Source: Tenggerimyces flavus (lineage in GTDB: Bacteria > Actinomycetota > Actinomycetes > Propionibacteriales > Actinopolymorphaceae). From it: DNA of 64,000 nucleotides. The notes below the pieces were generated by a model. The model saw only the letters and a list, made by a program, of their open reading frames with translations. It had not been told where the DNA came from and ran no database searches. The position numbers were made by a program, and so were the translations under genes. Numbering within the stretch: the first letter of the stretch is position 1; each line of letters starts with the position of its first letter. The stretch covers positions 4,712,001 through 4,776,000 of the forward strand of contig NZ_JAFBCM010000001.1 of the NCBI RefSeq assembly GCF_016907715.1, read 5' to 3'. This document shows positions 45,610-54,088 of this stretch, piece by piece.

Positions 45610-46331
45610 GTATGGATCCCGCACTCGATCTTCGCGAAGCCGGACCAGCGCCCGCTGCGGGCGTCCTCGCCGTCCTCGACGCGGTGCGTGCAGGGCTCGC
45701 AGCCGATCGACGGGTAGCCGTCGAACAGCAGCGGGTTGGTGAGGATGCCGTTCGCCTGGATGTACTGCTCGACCTCGTCCTGCGTCCACCGGGCCAGCGG
45801 CGCGACCTTCACCATCTTGCGGCGGTGGTCCCAGCCGACGACCGGCGTGCTCGCGCGGGCCGCGCTCTCCTCGCGGCGGATGCCGGTCGCCCACGCGTCG
45901 TACCCGGTCAGCGCGCGCTCGAGCGGCGCGACCTTGCGCAGCTGGCAGCACAGCTCCGGGTTGCGCTTGTACAGGTCTTGGCCGAGCGTCGCGTTCTGCT
46001 CGGCGACCGTCTGCCGGGGGCGAACGGTGACCAGGTTGATCGGCAGCGTCACAGACACAGCATCGGCCGTCCCGATCGTCTCGGGGAAGTGGTAGCCGGT
46101 GTCTAGAAACACAACGTTAACGCCGGGCACGACCTCCGACGCCAGGTGCGACAGGACCGCGTCCTGCATGGAGGACGTGAGGCAGAACCGTTCGCCGAAC
46201 GTGTCCGCGGCCCACGCGATGATCTCCTGCGCGGACGCGTGCTCCAACTCCTTGCCCGCGCGGCGGGCGAGGTCGTGGCGCTCGCGGAGATCCGCGTCGG
46301 TCGCGGCCGGAGCGGGTGCGGTGATCGTCAT
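45606..46331 (-). CDS. cysH: Adenylyl-sulfate/phosphoadenylyl-sulfate reductase
   Basis: The 241-residue reductase has the PP-loop-like region (ERFCLTSSMQDAVL), a CC pair in ELCCQLRKVAPLERAL and a C-x-x-C in GCEPCTHRVEDGEDARSGRW, plus the C-terminal catalytic ECGIH. The paired cysteines indicate a [4Fe-4S] cluster, the adenylyl-sulfate-using type. It makes sulfite for the upstream reductase. ATG 46331 overlaps the small zinc-protein stop (ATGA). ATP sulfurylase genes (cysDN) are not in the window. Confidence 0.93.
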   Translation of the reverse strand: MTITAPAPAATDADLRERHDLARRAGKELEHASAQEIIAWAADTFGERFCLTSSMQDAVLSHLASEVVPGVNVVFLDTGYHFPETIGTADAVSVTLPINLVTVRPRQTVAEQNATLGQDLYKRNPELCCQLRKVAPLERALTGYDAWATGIRREESAARASTPVVGWDHRRKMVKVAPLARWTQDEVEQYIQANGILTNPLLFDGYPSIGCEPCTHRVEDGEDARSGRWSGFAKIECGIHT

Positions 46332-46474
46332 GCGCGTGCCTTCAGGCCGACGTACTTGAGCGTGAACACCCGCGTGCAGCCGCGGCACTCCCAGGAGCCG
46401 TGGCCCTCCTCGGACGGGCGGAGGTCCTCGTCCGCGCAGTACGGGCAGTAGAACGGCGTCGCTCTCTCACTCAT
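46328..46474 (-). CDS. Small zinc-ribbon protein of the sulfite-reduction operon
   Basis: The 48-residue product holds two C-x-x-C pairs (FYCPYC at residues 9-13, WECRGC at 29-33) typical of a rubredoxin-like or zinc-ribbon knot. It overlaps the reductase stop (ATGA) and its own stop overlaps cysH (ATGA), so all three are translationally coupled. Similar tiny genes accompany actinobacterial sir-cysH operons. A role in electron delivery or protein folding is inferred only from position. Confidence 0.75.
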   Translation of the reverse strand: MSERATPFYCPYCADEDLRPSEEGHGSWECRGCTRVFTLKYVGLKARA

Positions 46475-48174
46475 GTCAGGGCCCCCTCTTCGGCGCGGCT
46501 CACCCATTGGGCGAACCGCTCACCTGGCTCACGCTGGTCGAGGTAGTGCCGTACGACGTTCTCCACGTAGTCGGGAAGCTGGTCCGCGGTGACCTTGTGG
46601 CCCCGCAGCTTGCGGCCGAAGCCGGCGTCCAGGCCGAGGCCGCCGCCGAGGTGGACCTGGAAGCCCTCGACCTGCTCGCCCTGGTCGGACAGCACCATCT
46701 GGCCCTTGAGACCGATGTCCGCGACCTGGATGCGCGCGCAGGAGTTGGGGCAGCCGTTCAGGTTGACCGTGATCGGGACGTCGAGGTCGGGAACGCGTTG
46801 CTCCAGCTCGTCGATCAGCCACGCGGCGCGCGACTTGGTCTCGACGATCGCGAGCTTGCAGAACTCGATGCCGGTGCAGGCCATGGTGTTCTGCCGCCAC
46901 GACGACGGCCGGGCGTGCAGGCCGATGTCGGAGAGCGCCTTGACCAGCGGCTCGACCTGGCCGGCCTCGACGTCGAGGACGAGCAGCTTCTGCAGCGGCG
47001 TCGTACGGATCCGGTCCGAGCCGTGCGCGGCGACGATGTCGGCGAACTTGCCGAGCTGCGCGCCGGACACCCGTCCCGCGACCGGCGCGACGCCGACGAA
47101 GTAGCGGCCGTCCTTCTGCTTGAACACGCCGACGTGGTCACCGGGCCGTGCGGGAACGGGCGGCGCCGGGCCGTCGACGAGCTTGCGCTCGAGGTACTCG
47201 TTCTCCAGCACCTCGCGGAACTTCTCCGGACCCCAGTCGGCCATCAGGAACTTGATCCGCGCGCGGTGCCGCAGCCGGCGGTAGCCATAGTCGCGGAACA
47301 CGCTGACCACGCCGGCCCAGGCCTCCGCGACCTCCTCGATCGGGATCCAGGTGCCGAGCCGCTTGGCGAGCATCGGGTTGGTCGACAGGCCGCCGCCGAC
47401 CCACAGGTCGAAGCCGGGGCCATGCTCGGGGTGGACCACGCCGACGAACGCGACGTCGTTGCACTCCGGCGCGACGTCGTGGTCGGGGTAGCCGGTGAAC
47501 GCGGTCTTGAACTTGCGCGGGAGGTTGGAGAACTCCTCCAGGCCGATGTACTTGTCCACGATCTCGCGGATCGCGGGCGTCGGGTCGATGATCTCGTCCT
47601 CAGCGATGCCGGCGACCGGGCTGGAGATGATCACCCGCGGGCAGTCGCCGCAGGCCTCGGTGGTCTCCAGGCCGACCTCTTCGAGGCGCTGCCAGATCGC
47701 GGGCATGTCCTCGATGCGGATCCAGTGCAGCTGGATGTTCTGCCGGTCGGTCACGTCGGCGCTGTCGCGCGCGTACGTCGTGGAGATGTCGGCGATCGCC
47801 CGGAGCTGCTCGAGGTTGAGCTGGCCGCCGTCGATGCGTACGCGAAGCATGAAGTACTTGTCCTCGAGCTCCTCGGTGTCGAGGATCGAGGTGTGCTGGC
47901 CGGTGACGCCGGGCTTGCGCTGGGTGTAGAGCCCCCACCAGCGGAACCTGCCGCGCAGGTCGGCCGGGTCGATACTGTCGAAGCCGCGGTGGGCGTAGAT
48001 GTTCTCGATCCGAGCCCGGACGTGCAGCGGGTTGTCGTCCTTCTTGACCTGCTCGTTCTTGTTGAGCGGCTCGCGATAGCCGAGCGCCCATTGGCCCTCA
48101 CCGCGCTTGCGGCCGGGCCGTGCCCCGGGCTTGCGGGCCGGAGTGGCCCCTCGGGTCGGCGCTTGGTCGGGCAT
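46471..48174 (-). CDS. sir: Ferredoxin-dependent sulfite reductase (siroheme type)
   Basis: The 567-residue enzyme has the two nitrite/sulfite reductase half-domains: HTSILDTEELEDKYFMLRVR, TTEACGDCPRVI, then the cluster and siroheme cysteines in MACTGIEFCKLAIVETK and in NLNGCPNSCARIQ. The company of cysH, cysG and chelatase genes marks it as sulfite rather than nitrite reductase. ATG 48174 has an AGGAGG site about 10 bases upstream; ATG 48210 lies further up and is less supported. It begins the five-gene operon behind the leader peptide. Confidence 0.93.
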   Translation of the reverse strand: MPDQAPTRGATPARKPGARPGRKRGEGQWALGYREPLNKNEQVKKDDNPLHVRARIENIYAHRGFDSIDPADLRGRFRWWGLYTQRKPGVTGQHTSILDTEELEDKYFMLRVRIDGGQLNLEQLRAIADISTTYARDSADVTDRQNIQLHWIRIEDMPAIWQRLEEVGLETTEACGDCPRVIISSPVAGIAEDEIIDPTPAIREIVDKYIGLEEFSNLPRKFKTAFTGYPDHDVAPECNDVAFVGVVHPEHGPGFDLWVGGGLSTNPMLAKRLGTWIPIEEVAEAWAGVVSVFRDYGYRRLRHRARIKFLMADWGPEKFREVLENEYLERKLVDGPAPPVPARPGDHVGVFKQKDGRYFVGVAPVAGRVSGAQLGKFADIVAAHGSDRIRTTPLQKLLVLDVEAGQVEPLVKALSDIGLHARPSSWRQNTMACTGIEFCKLAIVETKSRAAWLIDELEQRVPDLDVPITVNLNGCPNSCARIQVADIGLKGQMVLSDQGEQVEGFQVHLGGGLGLDAGFGRKLRGHKVTADQLPDYVENVVRHYLDQREPGERFAQWVSRAEEGALT

Positions 48175-48280
48175 CGAACTCGTTCCTCCTGGCTCAAAGG
48201 GGGACACCATCGCGGGCAGGCTGAAGCTGTCGCGGCACTACGGGGGACCGGCGCGGTCACGCGCTCCGTCGGGAATACGA

Positions 48281-48300
48281 CAGGCGCGTCAGCGCGCCTG
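48281..48300 (-). terminator. Hairpin over the end of the sulfur leader ORF
   Basis: CAGGCGCG (48281-48288) and CGCGCCTG (48293-48300) form an 8-bp stem with a 4-base loop, spanning the last codons (Gln-Ala-Arg) and the stop of the leader peptide. Such a hairpin could respond to ribosome position. Confidence 0.5.
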
Positions 48301-48357
48301 GAGACACAGCATTGCGGCCATCCGCCCGAAATCGAGATGACGACGACCCACGAGCAT
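48289..48357 (-). CDS. Sulfur-operon leader peptide (22 residues)
   Basis: ATG 48357 opens a 22-codon frame, MLVGRRHLDFGRMAAMLCLQ then AR. It matches the small actinobacterial leader peptides found before sulfur genes, with the RRH-x-D-x-x-R core followed by a late cysteine (here C18). The frame could start earlier (ATG 48408, 39 codons). The peptide ends 114 bases before sir. Cysteine-responsive attenuation is the likely role, by analogy. Confidence 0.7.
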   Translation of the reverse strand: MLVGRRHLDFGRMAAMLCLQAR

Positions 48358-48504
48358 CGGGGTCACGGGCGGGAACATAGCGTCCAGGGTCCACGAGTCA
48401 GTGCCCATGTGACAACCAAGTCGTCCAGGATCCGAGATGGCGTCTCAAATTCCGATCACCGTGGTAGGGAATGGATTCGCGCTGTAAGACCTGGTCAGGC
48501 TCGG

Positions 48505-48909
48505 TCAGAACATGCCGTTGTCGTGAGCCGCGGTGTCCGGAACGGTCTGCAGGACGTCCCAGTGCTCGACGACCTTGCCGTCGGCGTCGACGCGGAAGAT
48601 GTCGATGCCGGCGTAGTCGTGGTCGTTCGGCCAGGTCTGGTGGCAGTGCAGGACGACGTACTCGCCCTCGGCGATCGTGCGGACGAAGCGAACGTGCTTG
48701 CCGGGGTAGTCCACGGCCATCCGTTCGAAGTACGCGACGAACGCCTGCTTGCCGTCCCCGACGTCGGGGTTGTGCTGGGTGTACGTGGCGCCGGCGTACT
48801 TCTCCATCGCCTCGGCGGGCCGGCACTGGTTGAACATCAGGTCGTAGAACGCCTGGACGTTCTGCTTGTTGCGCTCAAGGTCCTTGCTGCTTGTCACGTC
48901 GGACAGCAT
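48505..48909 (-). CDS. SnoaL-like (NTF2-fold) protein
   Basis: The 134-residue protein belongs to the SnoaL/ester-cyclase-like NTF2 group: NKQNVQAFYDLMFNQ, TYTQHNPDVGDGKQAF, and WDVLQTVP near the end, with the QHNP motif often seen in these proteins. It lies alone, divergent from the GH127 gene. The 330-base gap between it and the sulfite reductase holds the sulfur leader. Confidence 0.85.
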   Translation of the reverse strand: MLSDVTSSKDLERNKQNVQAFYDLMFNQCRPAEAMEKYAGATYTQHNPDVGDGKQAFVAYFERMAVDYPGKHVRFVRTIAEGEYVVLHCHQTWPNDHDYAGIDIFRVDADGKVVEHWDVLQTVPDTAAHDNGMF

Positions 48910-48968
48910 GGCGCAGAAACGGTCGGCAACAAGTTGCCTCGGCTCGTCGGCGGGTGTGAGATCGGCTC

Positions 48969-50846
48969 ATGTCCTCTCTAGACGCGGGGCCGGTGGCTCC
49001 GCTCGCGCCGACCTCGTTCACGCCCCTTCCGCTGCCGGCCGTCGAGCTCCACGGCGGGTTCCTTGGCAACCTGCAGGACGCGAACGGGGCGACGTCGATC
49101 CCTCGGGGCGCGGCGCACCTGGAGCGCGAGCGGGCCTGGCTGAACTTCGACAATGTGGCACTTGGGACATCGAGTCCCAAGTACCACGGGCCGTGCTTCG
49201 AGGACGGCGAGGCGTACAAGTGGCTCGAGGCGGTCGCGTGGAACGCCGGCCGGACGAGCGATTCGGAGCAGCTCGCCTGGCTGGACGCGTACTCCCGCCG
49301 CATCGCGGCCGCGCAGGCCGACGACGGCTACCTCAACACGTACGTGCAGAGCGGACAGCGGGCCAGCCGGTACGAACGGCTCGCCTGGGACCACGAGATC
49401 TTCAACAACGGCGCGCTGATCCAGTCGGCCGTCGCGCAGTTCCGCGCGACCGGCCGCTCGGCGCTGCTGGCCGTGGCGATCGCCGCGGCCGACCACCTCG
49501 ACCGGACGTTCGGCCCAGGCCCGGACAAGCGCGCCGGGACGTGCGGCCACCCGGTCGCGGAGATGGCGCTGGTCGAGCTGTACCGGACGACGCGCGAGTC
49601 CCGCTACCTCGAGCTCGCGCGCTACTTCGTCGACGTCCGCGGCCACGACCTGCTGGAGCCGACGCACGCGTTCGGCGACGCGTACCACAGCGACCGGATC
49701 CCGGTGCGCTCCACGCTGGTGCCCGAGGGCCACGCCGTGCGCGCGATCTACCTCGCCGCTGGCGCGACCGACGTCGCTGTGGAGACCGGCGACGCGGCGC
49801 TGCTCGCGGCGCTCGAGCGGCAGTGGGAGGGGATGGTCGAGCAGAAGACGTACGTCACCGGCGGGCTCGGGAGTCGCTGGGAGGGCGAGTCGTTCGGCGA
49901 CCCGTACGAGCTGCCGTCCGACCGCGCGTACGCCGAGACCTGCGCCGCGATCGCCGGCATGCAGTGGAACTGGCGGCTGCTGCTCGCGACCGGGAACCCG
50001 CGGTATGCGGACCTGTTCGAGCGGCAGTTCTACAACGCGGTGCTGCCCGGGGTGTCGCTCGACGGGGCGGCGTACTTCTACGCGAACGCCCTGCAGCTGC
50101 GTGGCGGTGCCGTCGCGACCGACACGCGGATGGCGGCGGCGGGGCGGCAGCAGTGGTTCGGGTGCTCGTGCTGTCCGACGAACCTGATGCGGACTTTGGC
50201 AAGCCTGCATGGGTATCTGGCGTCGTCGACGGAGGAGGGTGTGCAGCTGCACCAGTACGCGTCGTCGTCGGTGCGTGCCGGTGAGGTGTCGTTGGTGGTC
50301 GAGACCGACTATCCGTGGTCGGGCCAGGTCGCTGTGACCGTTGAGGATTCTCCGTCGACGCCGTGGACCTTGGAGCTGCGGATCCCGGCCTGGGCGGCCG
50401 GTGCCACGCTCGATGGCAAGGCGGTCGAACCCGGAACGTACGCGTCGGTGCGCCGAACCTGGCGGCCGGGGGAGCGGCTCGTGCTCGACCTCCCGATGGC
50501 GCCGCGGTTCACCGCCGGCCACCCGCGCGTGGACTCGGCCCGCGGCTGCGTGGCGATCGAACGCGGCCCGCTCGTGTACGCGGTGGAGCAGGTCGACCAG
50601 GAGGACGGCCTGCTGGTGGACGACCTCGTGATCGACCCGGACCTGTTGGACGAGTGGCGCGACCCCGCCCTAGCCGACTTGTTGGACAGATCTCGGCATA
50701 GAGACCGAGATCTGTCCAACAACTCCAGTGGCGTGCCGGTCGCGATCGCCCGGGACGCTGGCCGGCCGGTGCGAGCTGTCCCGTACTTCCTGTGGGCCAA
50801 CCGCGAGGTCGGACCCATGCGCGTCTGGCTCCCCGTCCACCCCTAG
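48969..50846 (+). CDS. Family 127 glycoside hydrolase (beta-L-arabinofuranosidase type)
   Basis: The 625-residue protein has the GH127 (DUF1680) helical barrel, with WLEAVAWNAGR, DGYLNTYV, GHAVRAIYLAAG and TYVTGGLGSRWEGESFG. The metal/catalytic cysteine cluster stands in WFGCSCCPTNLMRTLASLHG (nucleophile Cys of HypBA1-type enzymes), followed by C-terminal beta domains. No signal peptide, so it acts inside the cell on imported oligosaccharide. Near residues 571-585 the sequence LLDRSRHRDRDLSNNS is encoded by a perfect palindrome that relatives would not be expected to have. It is the only hydrolase of the following LacI-controlled cluster. Confidence 0.88.
   Translation: MSSLDAGPVAPLAPTSFTPLPLPAVELHGGFLGNLQDANGATSIPRGAAHLERERAWLNFDNVALGTSSPKYHGPCFEDGEAYKWLEAVAWNAGRTSDSEQLAWLDAYSRRIAAAQADDGYLNTYVQSGQRASRYERLAWDHEIFNNGALIQSAVAQFRATGRSALLAVAIAAADHLDRTFGPGPDKRAGTCGHPVAEMALVELYRTTRESRYLELARYFVDVRGHDLLEPTHAFGDAYHSDRIPVRSTLVPEGHAVRAIYLAAGATDVAVETGDAALLAALERQWEGMVEQKTYVTGGLGSRWEGESFGDPYELPSDRAYAETCAAIAGMQWNWRLLLATGNPRYADLFERQFYNAVLPGVSLDGAAYFYANALQLRGGAVATDTRMAAAGRQQWFGCSCCPTNLMRTLASLHGYLASSTEEGVQLHQYASSSVRAGEVSLVVETDYPWSGQVAVTVEDSPSTPWTLELRIPAWAAGATLDGKAVEPGTYASVRRTWRPGERLVLDLPMAPRFTAGHPRVDSARGCVAIERGPLVYAVEQVDQEDGLLVDDLVIDPDLLDEWRDPALADLLDRSRHRDRDLSNNSSGVPVAIARDAGRPVRAVPYFLWANREVGPMRVWLPVHP
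50679..50722. repeat. 18-bp perfect inverted repeat inside the GH127 coding sequence
   Basis: TTGTTGGACAGATCTCGG (50679-50696) and CCGAGATCTGTCCAACAA (50705-50722) pair completely around an 8-base loop. The open frame continues through it. Confidence 0.85.
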
Positions 50847-50957
50847 CCACCACTTCACCCACCCAACCGGGGTTCTCCCACGTGGGAACGGCCCTCCGCA
50901 CCCCGGTTCGGTGGGCAAAGTCGGACTGAGTTGTGGATGGCGGGGTCGCCGCTTGAG

Positions 50958-51974
50958 CTACGTGGGTGGGGCTGCGTCGTCGGTGGAGGCGCGGACGACG
51001 AGGTGGCAGGGTACGTGTTCGCGGCCGGCGTGGGGGTTGCCGGCTATCGCGTCCAGCAGGCGCTGCGCGGCGAGCCGGCCGACGGCGGGGAGGCCGAGGT
51101 CGACCGACGTCAGGGGTGGGCGGGCGCCGTGGGCGATGAACTCCCAGTTGTCCGTCCCGATCAGCGCGACGTCCTCGGGTACGCGCCGGCCGAGCTCGCG
51201 CAGGCTGTCGGCCACGCCGCGGGCGAGGATGTCGTTGCCGCAGTAGATCGCGTCGACGTCCGGCGCCGAACGCAGCAGCATGTGCGTCGCCTGCCGCCCC
51301 CAGGCCTCGGTCCAGTCACCGAACAGAGGCGGCACCGCCAGCGACAAGCCGCCGTCAGCCAGCGCGGAGGCCAACCCGGCGGCACGCCGGCGCGAGGCGT
51401 CGAACCACTCCGATCCCGTGAGGTGCGCGACCCGCCGCCGACCGAGCCGGATCAGGTGCTCGCCGGCGAGCCGCCCGGCCGCCACGTCGTCGACCAGGAT
51501 CGAGCAGTCGCCGGCACGAGCGGACGGCGTCAGCGCGTACACGACCGGTACGTCGGCCGAAACTTCCAATGGCGCACGCTCGTTCGACGTCCGCCCCGTC
51601 ACGATGAACCCGTCCACCCGGCGCCCGAGCAGGACGTCGACGTAGTGCTGCTCGCGGATCGGGTCGTCCCTGCTGTCGCACAGGAACACCGAGATCCGCC
51701 CCGCCCCGAGCGCGTCCTCCGCGCCGAGCATGACCGGAACGCTGAACCGTTCGAAACTATCGGTGGTGATCAGCCCGACCGTGTAGCTGCGCCGCTCGAA
51801 CACGCTGCGCGCCAACGCGTTCGGGCGGAAGTCGATCTCCTCGGCCGCCGCGAGGATCCGGGCCCGCGTCTCGCGCGCGATCTGGCCGGTCCCGTTCAGT
51901 GCCTTCGACACGGTGCCGGGGGAGACGCCGGCGCGCGCGGCGACGTCGCGTACGGTCGCGCGCTTCTCGCCCAT
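50958..51974 (-). CDS. LacI-family transcriptional regulator
   Basis: The 338-residue regulator has the LacI helix-turn-helix (ATVRDVAARAGVSPGTVSKAL), a hinge, and a periplasmic-binding-protein-like sensor domain (GLITTDSFERFSVPVML, then DAIYCGNDILARGVADSL and VDLGLPAVGRLAAQRLLD). GGAGGTGGCC precedes ATG 51974. It is divergent from the dehydrogenase pair and probably represses it through a palindrome in the shared gap. Confidence 0.9.
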   Translation of the reverse strand: MGEKRATVRDVAARAGVSPGTVSKALNGTGQIARETRARILAAAEEIDFRPNALARSVFERRSYTVGLITTDSFERFSVPVMLGAEDALGAGRISVFLCDSRDDPIREQHYVDVLLGRRVDGFIVTGRTSNERAPLEVSADVPVVYALTPSARAGDCSILVDDVAAGRLAGEHLIRLGRRRVAHLTGSEWFDASRRRAAGLASALADGGLSLAVPPLFGDWTEAWGRQATHMLLRSAPDVDAIYCGNDILARGVADSLRELGRRVPEDVALIGTDNWEFIAHGARPPLTSVDLGLPAVGRLAAQRLLDAIAGNPHAGREHVPCHLVVRASTDDAAPPT

Positions 51975-51989
51975 GGCCACCTCCGGAAT

Positions 51990-52001
51990 GTTTCCGGAAA
52001 C
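51990..52001. promoter_or_regulatory. LacI operator
   Basis: GTTTCCGGAAAC is a perfect 12-bp palindrome with the central CG typical of LacI-family sites. It lies 15 bases before the regulator start and 66 bases before the dehydrogenase start. A second half-like copy (GTTTCCGG) covers the dehydrogenase start codon at 52070-52077. Confidence 0.6.
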
Positions 52002-52067
52002 ACGATAGCAGCCGAGATTCGAACGATCCTTGACGGAACCTCCGCCCGCTGGCAGCGTGGAGGCAAC

Positions 52068-53111
52068 ATGTTTCCGGCCTTCGCCAGGAGAGTCGCCGTG
52101 CCCCGATCCGGAACCGTCCCGCGCTTTCGCGGCAACGGAGTCATCGAGTTCGAGCCCCACGAGTACCGCGACCCAGGCCCCGACGAACTGCTGCTCGCGA
52201 TCGGCGCCAACGCGATCTGCGGGACCGATCGGGGCGAGTACCGGAACGGCAGTCCGATAGTTCCGGGCCACGAGGCCGCCGGTGTCGTCATCGCGGCCGG
52301 CGCGGACACCACGACCGCACCGGGTACGCGCGGCGCGGTCTACCTGATGGACTTCTGCGGAACGTGCCGCAGCTGCAAGCTCGGCGCGACCAACCAGTGC
52401 CTCGCCAAGCGCGGCGACTTCGGGCAGAACGTCGACGGCGGGTACGGGCCGTACGCGATCTCGCACGAGAGCAACTTCTTCCCGATCGACGACGCGACCA
52501 CGTTCGCGCAGGCCACGATGCTGCTCGACGTCATGGGCACCAGCGGCCACGCGCTGCGCCGCGCGGCGCAGGTCCGCGAGGACATTGAGAGCGTCTACAT
52601 CGCCGGCGCCGGCCCGATCGGGCTCGGCCTGTTGGTGATGACCCGGATCAAGTACGGCGCCGACTTCCCGATCCTCGTCAGCGACCTCAGCGAGTGGCGG
52701 CGCGAGTTCGCCGAAACTTTCGGCGTGGGAGCGGTCGATGCGAATGATGCGGAAACGGTCCGAAACTTCCAGCCGGACATGGCGTTCGACTCCTCCGGCA
52801 AGGGCGCGGCCCGCCAGCTCGCCATGTCAGCACTGAGCAAGCGCGGCTCGCTGATCTGCGTCGGCCACGGCGAAGGACTCGAGCTGAACGTGTCGCGCGA
52901 CCTCATCGCGCCGGAACGTGCGGTGCTCGGCAGCGAGTACTTCCGGTACGACGAGATGCCCGACAATCTTCAACACCTGCAGGAGAATCGCGACCTCGTC
53001 GGCCGCGTGATCACGCACGAGCTGCCGGTCGAGGAGCTGCCGAAGGCGTTCGAGCTGTTCCTCTCCGGAACTACCGGAAAAGTTGTGATCGTCCAGGAGC
53101 CCGGCGCATGA
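52068..53111 (+). CDS. Zinc-dependent medium-chain dehydrogenase
   Basis: The 347-residue medium-chain dehydrogenase has NAICGTDRGEY (first zinc ligand), PGHEAAGVV, the four-cysteine structural zinc lobe in CGTCRSCKLGATNQC, and the NAD-binding loop VYIAGAGPIGLGLLVM. It should oxidise a sugar alcohol or sugar of the GH127 pathway. ATG 52068 follows GTGGAGGC. It overlaps the oxidoreductase gene by four bases (ATGA). Confidence 0.9.
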   Translation: MFPAFARRVAVPRSGTVPRFRGNGVIEFEPHEYRDPGPDELLLAIGANAICGTDRGEYRNGSPIVPGHEAAGVVIAAGADTTTAPGTRGAVYLMDFCGTCRSCKLGATNQCLAKRGDFGQNVDGGYGPYAISHESNFFPIDDATTFAQATMLLDVMGTSGHALRRAAQVREDIESVYIAGAGPIGLGLLVMTRIKYGADFPILVSDLSEWRREFAETFGVGAVDANDAETVRNFQPDMAFDSSGKGAARQLAMSALSKRGSLICVGHGEGLELNVSRDLIAPERAVLGSEYFRYDEMPDNLQHLQENRDLVGRVITHELPVEELPKAFELFLSGTTGKVVIVQEPGA

Positions 53112-54082
53112 CTCGCGTCGCGATCGTCGGTGCGGGCGGCTGGGGTGCGCAGCACGCGCGGATCTTCGCCGGCCGCGCGGACACCGAGCTGGTCGGAATT
53201 CTCGGACGAACGCCCGAGAAAACCGCGGCACGTGCGGCCGCGTATGGCACGACGCCCTACCCCGACCTCGACCGACTGCTCGCCGAGGCACAACCGGACC
53301 TGGTGACGGTCTGCCTCCCGAACGAGGACCACTTCGAGCCAACGTTGAAGCTGATCGAAGCCGGTGCCAACCTGCTCGTCGAGAAGCCGCTCGTCTTCGA
53401 CCTCGAAGAAGCCGACCGCCTCCTCGAAGCGGCCGACCAGCAAGGCACGTTCTTCGCGATCAACTTCAACCACCGCTACGCCGAGCCGTTCCTGCGCGCC
53501 AAGAAGGCCATCGACGAAGGCCAGCTCGGCGACCTGGTGTTCCTCACCTGGCGGTTCGGCGGCGAGGCCAACCGCGGCAGGTCACCGCACGCGAACCTGA
53601 TCGAGACCCAGTGCCACGGCTTCGACCTGCTCGAGCACCTCGGCGGCCCGATCGCGTCGGTCGCCGCGCAGATGACCGACAAGACGTACGGCGCATTCAG
53701 CACCATCGCGCTCGCGCTCAAGTTCGCGAACGGAGCTGTCGGCACGCTGCTCGGAAGTTACGACTCGTCGTACGCCTATCCCGGTACCCAGCACGTCGAG
53801 GTCAACGGCACCCAAGGCCGCCTCACCGTCGACGACACCGTCCGCAGGTTCACGCTCTCGCGAGCCGGTGAGGAGACCCGCCAGGTCTGGGAGGCCGGCT
53901 ACTTCCACGACGAGGCCCGAAACTTCCACGCGACGTTCGACCGCCACGTCGAGGCGCTGCTCACCGCGTTCCGCAAGGGCGAGCCACCGCCGATCCACGC
54001 CCGGGCCGGCCGCAGGGCGCTCCAGCTCGCCCACGCGGCGATCGAGTCGTTCGAGACCGGTCGCCGCGTGGACGTGAGCTAA
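53108..54082 (+). CDS. Gfo/Idh/MocA-family oxidoreductase
   Basis: The 324-residue protein starts with the Rossmann motif RVAIVGAGGWGAQHARIF. It has the family signature EKPLVFDLEEADRLL (catalytic Lys), HRYAEPFLRAKKAI and the second-domain strand GRLTVDDTV. The substrate is probably a sugar derivative made by the adjacent dehydrogenase or hydrolase. ATGA overlap with the dehydrogenase shows a two-gene operon; glyA converges on its end. Confidence 0.9.
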   Translation: MTRVAIVGAGGWGAQHARIFAGRADTELVGILGRTPEKTAARAAAYGTTPYPDLDRLLAEAQPDLVTVCLPNEDHFEPTLKLIEAGANLLVEKPLVFDLEEADRLLEAADQQGTFFAINFNHRYAEPFLRAKKAIDEGQLGDLVFLTWRFGGEANRGRSPHANLIETQCHGFDLLEHLGGPIASVAAQMTDKTYGAFSTIALALKFANGAVGTLLGSYDSSYAYPGTQHVEVNGTQGRLTVDDTVRRFTLSRAGEETRQVWEAGYFHDEARNFHATFDRHVEALLTAFRKGEPPPIHARAGRRALQLAHAAIESFETGRRVDVS

Positions 54083-54088
54083 GAACCC

